A DNA stretch of 64,000 nt. Origin: Chroococcidiopsis sp. CCMEE 29 (GTDB lineage Bacteria > Cyanobacteriota > Cyanobacteriia > Cyanobacteriales > Chroococcidiopsidaceae). The DNA lies in the NCBI RefSeq assembly GCF_023558375.1, contig NZ_CP083761.1, forward strand, positions 3,584,501 through 3,648,500, given 5' to 3'. Below, one piece after another: positions 30,115-38,309 of the stretch. Within the stretch, counting starts at the first letter, position 1. Each line of letters starts with the position of its first letter. The translations under genes were made by a program, and so were the position numbers. Under the pieces are notes generated by a model that ran no database searches, was not told the origin of the DNA, and saw only the letters and a program-made list of their open reading frames with translations.

Positions 30115-31557
30115 TCAGTCGCTGGGCATTCCCAGGTTACGTCCCAACTCCTGCCGTAGTCGGTACAAAATTGTATTTGGTTCTACTTGGGTGAGAATTT
30201 CTTGAATCACGGTGCTAGGTCCCAGCTGACCCCAAGTGCAGCCACGCTCTAGATACTCCTGTGCTGCCCGACCTACGGCATAGGCTCCGTAACCAGCAAT
30301 ACCAGCTTGAGCGATCGCCGCACCAGTATAGGCAGAGAAATTGGTTGGATTCTCACCACTAGCGATCGCTGCCGTACTCTTTCCCAGTCCCAAAAGTAAA
30401 CCACTGCCTAATTCACCCAGGAGCAATCCTCCAGAACTGAACAGAATTGTTTTCAATAGCTTGGCTGCTTCGTAGCTCGTCATTGGTAGACCATACAGCT
30501 GTGCCAGTGAGCGGATTAAAGCTAAGTCTGCCACAGCTCCACCTAATAAATCTAAGAAGGCAATAGGGTTGAATGCGACTGCCAGAGCTTTGTATTTAGT
30601 AAATCGCCAGATCAGATCTTCTGCTTCTGTATTGCGTAGTTCGATAGTTTTGTGAGCGATCGCTGCCTCTGCCTCCCTTACCTGAAGTAGGGCATTCAGT
30701 GCTAAGAGCGATCGTCCCTCCCGGTTAAGAATTTTAAGAATTTTTTGCTTCAGCTCATCTACTTGGGGTGGTGGTGTTTCCCATTCATGGGTTACTTCAC
30801 CATCAGGCCACTCAACCCGCACTTCCATAGGGGCAGGTTCTGCGGTCACCATAACAATCTCATCACTGGACAATAACTGCTGCAAGCGTCTATCAGCAGG
30901 ACCACCTGCGCCTAGTTGTTGCAGATTCTGGTAGATGGCTTGCCGATCTGTGTCTGGATAGAGGTCAACTTTGTTAAACACTAAGATTAGAGGCTTTTGA
31001 GTCTGCCGCAGTTCACACAATGCCTGATACTCAGTCCGCGTGATGTCACCTGCTACCACAAACAATATCAAGTCAGCCTGACGAGCCACATCCTTCGCCA
31101 TTTGGGCTCGTGCCTGACCTTCAATCTCATCCAATCCGGGAGTATCAATCAACTCCACCTGAACTTTGCCACTGTTGCTAGGCGTCCAGCGCACTGAACG
31201 GGGCCACTGGGTTACACCATTGAGGGGTCCGGTTTGCAGAAGCTTCTGTCCCAGCAAGGCATTTAAAACTGCTGATTTACCTCGGCTGACTAGACCAAAC
31301 GCGGCAATGCGAATTACACCATGATCTAGCTTGCTCAATGTTGAGGTCAAAACCTCCAATTCAGGTTTCACCGCTGCTGGCAATTCTGGGTTTGAGGTCA
31401 GCTGCCGAGGCTTACGCAGATGGGAATACCAAGACAGCGCTTGACGAATGCTTGCCCGAGCGCGGTTAAGGTGAGTTTCCTGCCGGTTGTTGCCACGCGC
31501 CGAGGATGCCTGCCGCTCAGCAGTAGCATTAGGTTGGGATAAGTGAGGATGACTCAA
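30115..31557 (-). CDS. Era/dynamin-like GTPase with C-terminal DUF697 domain
   Basis: 480 residues. GTPase motifs are complete: P-loop GLVSRGKSAVLN, the switch-II DTPGLDEIEG, and NKVD (specificity). The C-terminal third has several hydrophobic helices and matches DUF697, suggesting membrane association (AKLLKTILFSSGGLLLGELGSGLLLG). The N-terminal 60 residues are polar and probably disordered. Related cyanobacterial proteins are poorly characterised. A role in envelope or membrane dynamics is only inference. Confidence 0.88.
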   Translation of the reverse strand: MSHPHLSQPNATAERQASSARGNNRQETHLNRARASIRQALSWYSHLRKPRQLTSNPELPAAVKPELEVLTSTLSKLDHGVIRIAAFGLVSRGKSAVLNALLGQKLLQTGPLNGVTQWPRSVRWTPSNSGKVQVELIDTPGLDEIEGQARAQMAKDVARQADLILFVVAGDITRTEYQALCELRQTQKPLILVFNKVDLYPDTDRQAIYQNLQQLGAGGPADRRLQQLLSSDEIVMVTAEPAPMEVRVEWPDGEVTHEWETPPPQVDELKQKILKILNREGRSLLALNALLQVREAEAAIAHKTIELRNTEAEDLIWRFTKYKALAVAFNPIAFLDLLGGAVADLALIRSLAQLYGLPMTSYEAAKLLKTILFSSGGLLLGELGSGLLLGLGKSTAAIASGENPTNFSAYTGAAIAQAGIAGYGAYAVGRAAQEYLERGCTWGQLGPSTVIQEILTQVEPNTILYRLRQELGRNLGMPSD

Positions 31558-32121
31558 GGTTAGACACAGAAGGATAGGCTACAGCTCTATTTTCCTCTAA
31601 TCTTAGGTCTGTTGGTATTGAGTCAATTAGGTAGCATTCTCTGAGCGGGTGCGGCCTTGGGGGTTCCCCCTGTTGTAGCAACCCGCGTCCCGTCTACTTC
31701 CCCAAGGGAAAGTGCGGGGTTCCTCGCGGTTGATGCTAAACCCACAATTGCTTGATACATTACCGATTTTACTTACTTGTAAGTAGCTCTTCAGGTTCCT
31801 TATTTTCAACAGAGCAAAATCACTGCAAAGATACAGGACGCTCACAAATCTGGCTAGGGTCAGTCTATAAAACAGTTTATTAAGAACTTTTACAAAAAGT
31901 AGCGGAATTCCGAAAAAGCATAGCATAACCCTGATTGACAAATTGTAAAGCAAAATCTCAAGTTTGTATTTTGTAGACATGACCTAACCACCTTAGAAAT
32001 CTAGAAAAGCATCTCTCCAAAATGGATTTAAATTGAAGAGGAATGGAAATACTTCATCAATCATCAAGATTGAATAGAAGCAATTAATTAAATTTATAAT
32101 CTATTAGAAGGAGAAATAATT
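31558..32121. other. Gene-free region upstream of the dioxygenase gene
   Basis: About 560 bases between divergent genes. The part 31630-31740 is GC-rich with inverted segments (GGGGGTTCCCCC; CTTCCCCAAGGGAAAG) and looks unlike its AT-rich surroundings; it may be a remnant of an IS end. A minus-strand open frame (31627-31980) has no coding character. The sequence 32085-32121 is AT-rich and ends in AGAAGGAGAAATAATT, a good RBS for the next gene. Confidence 0.55.
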
Positions 32122-33765
32122 ATGGCTCTAAAAAGAGACACGTCCAGAGACGGATTGAGAAACAAACTAGAAACGTACGCTTTAACCCATTTTAAGCCGA
32201 TTTGGAGCTTTATTCAAAGTAACACTGCTCTCAAGAAACAAGTCAACAAAGCTCTGATTAATAACGCCATCTATAAAGTTCCTACTCGTCCCTATCCGTT
32301 TAGTACAAGGTCTCCCTACACGTCTTGGGATTCATTAACAGATCGAACTTATTCTGGACTCCATCTACCGCCGATTGATTGGAAACCTTTAACCAATAAA
32401 AACTATATAGGAGCCAATTTAACACCTAACGATAAGTTTGAAAAAAATCTTCCTCTTATTGAAGATTTAGCTGTCTTATATCGCAAAACCAGCGAGACTA
32501 AATACTCACCCAAATCCACCTTAATTTTTCCTTATTTTGTCCAATGGTTTACTGATAGTTTTCTGCGAACAGAGCGCCAGAACCACCTCAAGAATAATTC
32601 CAATCACCAAATTGATTTGTCTACCGTCTATGGATTGAACCCACAGATTACTCACCTGCTGAGATCTTATCAAGGGGGAAAGCTAAAAAGCCAAATTATC
32701 AATGGGGAAGAATATCCTCCTTTTTACTATGACGAGAACGGGCAACCCAAGGAAGAATTTAAAGGATTGCCCCATCAACTCACAAATGAGCTCGTTCCAA
32801 AAGCAGAGACTTTTCCCCCAGAAAAAAAACAAAAATTATTTGCTATGGGGGTAGAACTAGAAAGGGCGAATGTGCAAATTGGTTATGTAATGCTGAATGT
32901 TCTTACTTTAAGAGAACATAATCGTTTGTGCGACCTCTTAGCAAAAAATTACCCAACTTGGGATGATGAACGCCTTTTCCAAACTGCAAGAAATATTGCG
33001 ATCGCTGAGATCCTGAGAATTGTGGTTGAGGATTATGTGAACCACATTACTCCCTATCACTTTAACTTCCTCACCGATCCGCTTGCGTTTAGTAATGAAA
33101 AATGGTATCGCCAAAATTGGATGACCGTGGAATTTAGTTTAGTCTATCGTTGGCATAGCATGCTGCCCGAGACTCTAATTTATGACGGGCAAAACATTCC
33201 AATGTACGACACGCAGTGGAACAATGAAATGATTCTTAAGAAAGGGCTGGGAGCTTTATTTGAGGAGAGCTGTTCCCAACCTGCAGCACAACTTAGTTTA
33301 TTCAATACGGCTGATTTTCTACTTCCAACCGAGTTAGCCAGTATTCGTTTAGGTCGTACGGCAAAATTAAGAAGCTATAACGATTATCGTGAGCTATGTA
33401 AGTATCCACGGGTAACGGATTTCGATCAGATTAGTAGCGATGAAAAGGTTCAAAAAGAACTGAGACGGTTGTATGGGCATGTAGACAATATTGAGTTTTA
33501 TGTAGGAATCTACGCAGAAGATCTGCGGAAAAATTCAGCTTTACCTTCTTTAGTCGGACGACTGATCGGAATCGATGCCTTTTCTCAAGCTTTGGCTAAT
33601 CCCTTGTTGGCAGAAAACATCTTCAATCCAGAAACTTTCTCACCCGTGGGTTGGGAAGAAATCCAGAATACCAAGACTCTCTCCGATCTAGTGCAACGCA
33701 ATATTCCTCAAACAGGTAAAAACTATAAAATCTCCTTTTATCGCGAGGATTGGAAACCCGTTTGA
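32122..33765 (+). CDS. Cyclooxygenase-like haem fatty-acid dioxygenase
   Basis: 547 residues of the animal-peroxidase superfamily, closest in pattern to prostaglandin synthase and bacterial fatty-acid dioxygenases. LREHNRLCDLL, YPTWDDERLFQTAR and VEDYVNHITPYHF follow cyclooxygenase closely. VYRWHSMLP places the radical Tyr (342) and proximal haem His (345). AFSQAL keeps a Ser (488) at the aspirin-site position. The distal-His region reads FVQWFTDSFLRT, with Asp 145 where cyclooxygenase has His 207, which suggests loss of peroxidase activity. There is no signal peptide, EGF module or membrane-binding signal. The RBS is AGAAGGAG. It is the first gene of a six-gene same-strand group. Confidence 0.9.
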   Translation: MALKRDTSRDGLRNKLETYALTHFKPIWSFIQSNTALKKQVNKALINNAIYKVPTRPYPFSTRSPYTSWDSLTDRTYSGLHLPPIDWKPLTNKNYIGANLTPNDKFEKNLPLIEDLAVLYRKTSETKYSPKSTLIFPYFVQWFTDSFLRTERQNHLKNNSNHQIDLSTVYGLNPQITHLLRSYQGGKLKSQIINGEEYPPFYYDENGQPKEEFKGLPHQLTNELVPKAETFPPEKKQKLFAMGVELERANVQIGYVMLNVLTLREHNRLCDLLAKNYPTWDDERLFQTARNIAIAEILRIVVEDYVNHITPYHFNFLTDPLAFSNEKWYRQNWMTVEFSLVYRWHSMLPETLIYDGQNIPMYDTQWNNEMILKKGLGALFEESCSQPAAQLSLFNTADFLLPTELASIRLGRTAKLRSYNDYRELCKYPRVTDFDQISSDEKVQKELRRLYGHVDNIEFYVGIYAEDLRKNSALPSLVGRLIGIDAFSQALANPLLAENIFNPETFSPVGWEEIQNTKTLSDLVQRNIPQTGKNYKISFYREDWKPV

Positions 33766-33880
33766 TGAATTAACAATTTAGGGTGGTGTTACAAGTACTA
33801 GATAAAAATTTCTAACAAATTCTTCTAGGGTCGAATAAAGGTGATATTTATTCGTTGAAGGCAAGGAAAATTTCAACCGA

Positions 33881-35074
33881 ATGAACAAAAATTGGATTTT
33901 AAGAGTAGTGGCATTTTTTCTAGGCTGGCTGATATTCATTAATCCAGCCTCTGCCTCCGATCATCAAGATGCCCCCAAAATATTTGGAACTCCGGTATTA
34001 GATATTTCAGATCTTTTCGCATTTACTATGCCCGAGCAACCCAATCACCTGGTACTCATTATGAATGCCCTGCCCTTGGCAAGCGAGTCGGCATGGTTTT
34101 CCGATACCTTCGATTACAGCATTGTCGTTCGGCCCGCAAGTATTAGCGGGACTGGATCTGAAGCGGGATTCACAACAGGCGACCAGGAGTTCCGTTTCAC
34201 CTGCAATTTCAAGGCACCAAGCCCCCGACGCTGGTCGCGCTCAAATGACAGTAAAGACCTGGTACAGCGAGGAACTTGCAGAGGTCCGGCTGGTATCTCT
34301 GCTCCTGTAGTGGTAAATGACGAAGACGGCACTCAAGTACCAGGTATGCGCGTCTTTGCGGGACGTCGCCTAGATTCGTTCTTTCTGGACTTTCAGCGGA
34401 TTGCTAAGGGACAACTCGGACCTGACGTAGAGGGCAAGAATTCATTACAGAACAAGAATGTGTTGAGCATTGTCATCGATGCAGATATGGACAAGGTGTT
34501 TGGCTCCCAGGAAGGGTCAATGTTCGCGGTTGTGGGTGAAGTCAATACCGTGGGCAAACCAGCAATCCGCGTCGATCGCCAAGGGCGCTCAGAAATGACT
34601 AACATCACGCTGAGCCTGAAGCAATTTGATCAAGTCAACAAAGACCTCGATGTCAGGGACTTGTACAACCAGGAAGATACTTTCAAGCTGTTAAAGGACT
34701 ACATCGGAGCCTATCGCGCGCGGTTTAATGCCAATCTCGGATTTTGGGATAACGTCGATGGCAAAGTTGACTGGCAGCTCAAAGACAACAATCAGCATCC
34801 TCTGACAGACTTGCTGTTAAATGACATTTTAGTGATCGATACTGCCAAACCTTGTACAGAGCAGAGCTACTTCGAGATTGAGAAAGCCATCCTCGCCGAT
34901 CGCCCCTATGCAACTTGTGGAGGACGGAAGCCCAACGAAGACACAGTAGATACCGCTCTCACCCTGTATGTCAATGGCGGCAATGGACCGCATGTCGGTG
35001 ATGGGGTTAACCAACCCACCCAGCTCGCTAGCAACACCTTCCCTTACCTGGCACCACCGTATACCGCCAAATAA
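33881..35074 (+). CDS. Exported DUF4331 protein
   Basis: 397 residues. It has a signal peptide (ILRVVAFFLGWLIFINPASAS) followed by SDHQDAPKIFGTPVLDISDLFAFTMPE and LVLIMNALP, the hallmark of DUF4331. Four or more cysteines in the mature part could form disulfides. The function of the family is unknown. It lies 115 bases behind the dioxygenase gene and five bases before the CDF transporter ATG, so it is likely co-transcribed with the latter. Confidence 0.88.
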   Translation: MNKNWILRVVAFFLGWLIFINPASASDHQDAPKIFGTPVLDISDLFAFTMPEQPNHLVLIMNALPLASESAWFSDTFDYSIVVRPASISGTGSEAGFTTGDQEFRFTCNFKAPSPRRWSRSNDSKDLVQRGTCRGPAGISAPVVVNDEDGTQVPGMRVFAGRRLDSFFLDFQRIAKGQLGPDVEGKNSLQNKNVLSIVIDADMDKVFGSQEGSMFAVVGEVNTVGKPAIRVDRQGRSEMTNITLSLKQFDQVNKDLDVRDLYNQEDTFKLLKDYIGAYRARFNANLGFWDNVDGKVDWQLKDNNQHPLTDLLLNDILVIDTAKPCTEQSYFEIEKAILADRPYATCGGRKPNEDTVDTALTLYVNGGNGPHVGDGVNQPTQLASNTFPYLAPPYTAK

Positions 35075-35078
35075 CACT

Positions 35079-36098
35079 ATGGGTAAAAACCATTTTCATC
35101 ACCATCATCTAGAGAGCCACGCCCATACCCATGGCGCGATCGCTCCCGAAATTGTCACCTCTGAACGCGGTATCTGGGCAGTCAAGTGGTCGTTTGTCGG
35201 GCTGCTAATAACGGCTGTGCTGCAAGTTGGAGTGGTGCTGGTTTCCGGTAGTGTGGCTCTATTGGCAGATACCATTCATAATTTGGGCGATGCCGCAACG
35301 GCAGTTCCGTTGTGGGTGGCTTTTGCTTTAGCCCGATGGCAACCTAATCAACATTTCACCTATGGATATAGACGGGTAGAGGATTTGGCGGGGGTGGTGA
35401 TCGTTGGCATTATCTTACTCAGTGCAGTGGTGACAGGGTATGAGTCGATTGAGCGGTTTCTGCACCCCCAAAGAATTGAATACTTGGGAGCCGTCATGGT
35501 TGCCGCTGTCATCGGCTACCTGGGTAATGAGGCAGTGGCGAGATTTCGCCTCAAAGTTGGGCAAGAAATTGGCAGTGCGGCTTTAGTCGCTGATGGCTAC
35601 CATGCCCGAGTAGATGGGTTGACCAGTCTTTCAGTTTTCTTCGGGGCAGCCTTGACTGGGTTGGGGTATCCGCTGGCTGACCCAATCGTGGGGTTGTTGA
35701 TTACCGTAGCGATCGCTCGCATTGTCATTGAGTCGGCGCAGACGATTTTCACCCGCTTGCTCGATGGTGTCGAACCGGAAGTGATTGAAGCCATTCGTCA
35801 CGCTGCCAACCATGTCCCAGAAGTTCTGGAAGTGAGAGGTGTGAAAGCAAGATGGACAGGTCATCGACTACAAGCAGAGCTTGCAATTGCCGTCTACCCA
35901 AAACTTTCAGTCGTTGAGGCACAGGCGATTGCTACAGATGTCCGAGAGCAATTGCACCACCACCTGTCCTATCTAGCAGAGGCAACGGTTTGTGTTGAGC
36001 CTTTCTGCAACGAACAACAAGTGCTCGATAACTCAATAGCTAGGCCTTTGTTGTCTGAGCATCAGCATAACCTCGATCAAACCCACTTTGTTTCCTAA
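35079..36098 (+). CDS. Cation diffusion facilitator (CDF) transporter
   Basis: 339 residues from ATG 35079, whose predicted product opens with a His-rich metal-binding tail (NHFHHHHLESHAHTH). Six transmembrane helices follow, with metal-site signatures SGSVALLADTIHNLGD in helix 2 and DGYHARVDGLTS in helix 5. A cytoplasmic C-terminal domain ends in another His cluster (LREQLHHHLSYLAEA). Family members export Zn, Co, Fe or Mn by proton exchange; the metal here cannot be read. An earlier in-frame start inside the DUF4331 gene is rejected. Confidence 0.92.
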   Translation: MGKNHFHHHHLESHAHTHGAIAPEIVTSERGIWAVKWSFVGLLITAVLQVGVVLVSGSVALLADTIHNLGDAATAVPLWVAFALARWQPNQHFTYGYRRVEDLAGVVIVGIILLSAVVTGYESIERFLHPQRIEYLGAVMVAAVIGYLGNEAVARFRLKVGQEIGSAALVADGYHARVDGLTSLSVFFGAALTGLGYPLADPIVGLLITVAIARIVIESAQTIFTRLLDGVEPEVIEAIRHAANHVPEVLEVRGVKARWTGHRLQAELAIAVYPKLSVVEAQAIATDVREQLHHHLSYLAEATVCVEPFCNEQQVLDNSIARPLLSEHQHNLDQTHFVS

Positions 36099-36157
36099 CC
36101 AGTTCAGTTTAAACGGCTGTTATTTTACAAGCCCTCTCTTAGAAAAACAGCATTCAT

Positions 36158-38137
36158 ATGAGTAGCAACATCGAACTTACTCAAGAACAGCAACCCGAAT
36201 ATGATTACGTAGTTGTCGGTTCAGGGGCAGGTGGCGGTCCCCTGGCTGCCAATTTGGCGAAAGCAGGTTATAAAGTCCTGTTACTGGAAGCGGGGGGCGA
36301 TCCGCTGCAAACAGATGACGGTAAACCGATGGAGCGTTACACCTACTCAGTTCCTGCCTTCCATCCTCGCTCAACCGAAGACGATGATTTGCGGTGGAGT
36401 TTCTTTGTTAAACACTATGCCAACGAAGAACAACAACGCCGCGATGGTAAATATGATGAACAACATCAAGGAATTCTCTATCCTCGTGCTGGGACGCTCG
36501 GTGGCTGCACAGCGCACAACGCCATGATTACTGTCTATCCACATAACAGTGACTGGGATCGGCTCGCCGAAATCACGGGAGATCCGTCTTGGCAGAGCGA
36601 CAATATGCGTAAGTATTTTGAGCGCTTGGAACAATGCCGATATATAGAGAAACCGAAAGATCCGGAGCGTAATCCCAGTCGGCACGGGTTCGGTGGCTGG
36701 TTGAGTACAACACTGGCAGATCCTAAACTTGTCGTTCGCGATCGCCAACTGTTAGGCGTTATCATCAGAGCTGCCCTAACCAGTATACGGGAAAGAAATC
36801 CCAACTTCTTCAGCCGGATCAAGTATCTATCCACCCAGCTGAGGGAGAACCTTCTTTCTATCCTCAAAGGGGAAACTGCTCTCAAGGATCTGCTCGATCA
36901 ACTGCTCGATCCGAATGACTGGCGGGTGGCGCAAAGCCGCCCAGAAGGCGTATTTATGATTCCCCTAGCGGTCAAAGATGGCAAGCGCGTTAGTACCCGT
37001 GACTATATCCGAGAGGTCGAACGCCAGTACCCCGACAAGCTTACTGTCAAAACCCATGCCTTAGTAACTCAGGTACTGTTCGAGTCAGAAAAAACGCCTG
37101 ATGGACTGTACAAAGCGATCGGGGTTGAATATCTTGAAGGCAAACATCTGTATCAGGCAGATCCCAGAGCTGCTCAAACCAGCGACGATGCAGCCGTTAA
37201 GCGTCAGATTTACGTTAGGCGAGAAGTTATCCTTTCTGGTGGTACGTTTAACACACCGCAGTTACTTAAGCTCTCTGGCATTGGTTTGGAAGAAGAATTA
37301 AATCAGTTTGACATCCCAGTGCGAGTTAACCTTCCTGGCGTGGGTGCAAATTTGCAGGATCGCTATGAAGTGGGAGTTGTCAGCCAGATGAGAAAAGATT
37401 TCCCCCTGCTCAAAGGGGGTACTTTTCAAGAACCGGAATCGCCAGACCACCCCAAAGATCCCTATTTACAAGAGTGGGAGAAATCCAAATCTGGTCTTTA
37501 CACCAGCAATGGAGCCGTGGTCGGGATTGTGAAAAAATCTCATCAGAAGCGTCAAGACCCTGACCTTTTTATCTTTGGCTTACCGCTTTTCTTTAAGGGG
37601 TATTTTCTCAAATACTCTGACGTAATTGCCACGCGCACCGATCAATTTACCTGGGCCGTTCTCAAGGCACACACCAACAACACGGCGGGAACTGTCAAAC
37701 TGCGTTCAACCAATCCACGGGACGTGCCAGAAATTAACTTCCACTACTTTGACGAAGGCAACGATACCAGTGGAGAGGATTTGCAAGGAGTCGTAGAAGG
37801 AGTCAAACTCGTCAGGCAGATAGGCAAACAATCGGATTTGTTCGTCAAAACTGAGATGTTGCCTGGTGTCGAGATTGACGAAGATGAGGAACTTAAGGAC
37901 TTCATTAAAAACGAAGCCTGGGGACATCACGCCTGTGGCACCTGTAAAATCGGACGATCCGATGACAAAATGGCAGTTTTAGACAGCAACTTCCGCGTTT
38001 ATGGAACACAGAATTTGCGAGTCGTGGATGCATCTGTGTTTCCATTTATTCCTGGCTTCTTCATTGTTACCCCCGTATACATGATTAGTGAGAAAGCCAG
38101 CGATGTCATTCTCCAAGATGCTTGCAATCATCCCTAG
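36158..38137 (+). CDS. GMC-family FAD-dependent oxidoreductase
   Basis: 659 residues. The dinucleotide-binding motif YVVVGSGAGGGPLAANLAKAG is at the N-terminus, followed by YPRAGTLGGCTAHNAMI. The C-terminal catalytic domain has WGHHACGTCKIG with the catalytic His and ends in the family segment LRVVDASVFPFIPG. The usual GNPN(A/T)TT segment that supplies the second catalytic Asn/His is replaced by GFFIVTPVYMI. GMC enzymes oxidise primary or secondary alcohols. Beside a fatty-acid dioxygenase it could oxidise hydroxy-lipids, which is inference. No signal peptide. Confidence 0.92.
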   Translation: MSSNIELTQEQQPEYDYVVVGSGAGGGPLAANLAKAGYKVLLLEAGGDPLQTDDGKPMERYTYSVPAFHPRSTEDDDLRWSFFVKHYANEEQQRRDGKYDEQHQGILYPRAGTLGGCTAHNAMITVYPHNSDWDRLAEITGDPSWQSDNMRKYFERLEQCRYIEKPKDPERNPSRHGFGGWLSTTLADPKLVVRDRQLLGVIIRAALTSIRERNPNFFSRIKYLSTQLRENLLSILKGETALKDLLDQLLDPNDWRVAQSRPEGVFMIPLAVKDGKRVSTRDYIREVERQYPDKLTVKTHALVTQVLFESEKTPDGLYKAIGVEYLEGKHLYQADPRAAQTSDDAAVKRQIYVRREVILSGGTFNTPQLLKLSGIGLEEELNQFDIPVRVNLPGVGANLQDRYEVGVVSQMRKDFPLLKGGTFQEPESPDHPKDPYLQEWEKSKSGLYTSNGAVVGIVKKSHQKRQDPDLFIFGLPLFFKGYFLKYSDVIATRTDQFTWAVLKAHTNNTAGTVKLRSTNPRDVPEINFHYFDEGNDTSGEDLQGVVEGVKLVRQIGKQSDLFVKTEMLPGVEIDEDEELKDFIKNEAWGHHACGTCKIGRSDDKMAVLDSNFRVYGTQNLRVVDASVFPFIPGFFIVTPVYMISEKASDVILQDACNHP

Positions 38138-38309
38138 CTGTAGAAAAAATTTGTGTCTCTACCTAGAAAAATCGCCACGATTTCAACCCAGATACTGACA
38201 CTTTCTTCTTAAAAATTCAAATTTTTGATCGAAATAATACCATGGCAAAATTCAATTTTCGTAACTCTTCTAGCAATATCCATGCCTAAATACGTAATTG
38301 GTAATAAAG

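Noticed and set aside
31627-31980. Minus-strand open frame of 117 codons before the dioxygenase gene
   Set aside because: It spans an abrupt AT-rich/GC-rich change and has no family resemblance, so it is probably chance.
34968-35078. Upstream extension of the CDF transporter gene
   Set aside because: It overlaps the end of the DUF4331 gene; ATG 35079, which opens the His-rich tail, is the better start.
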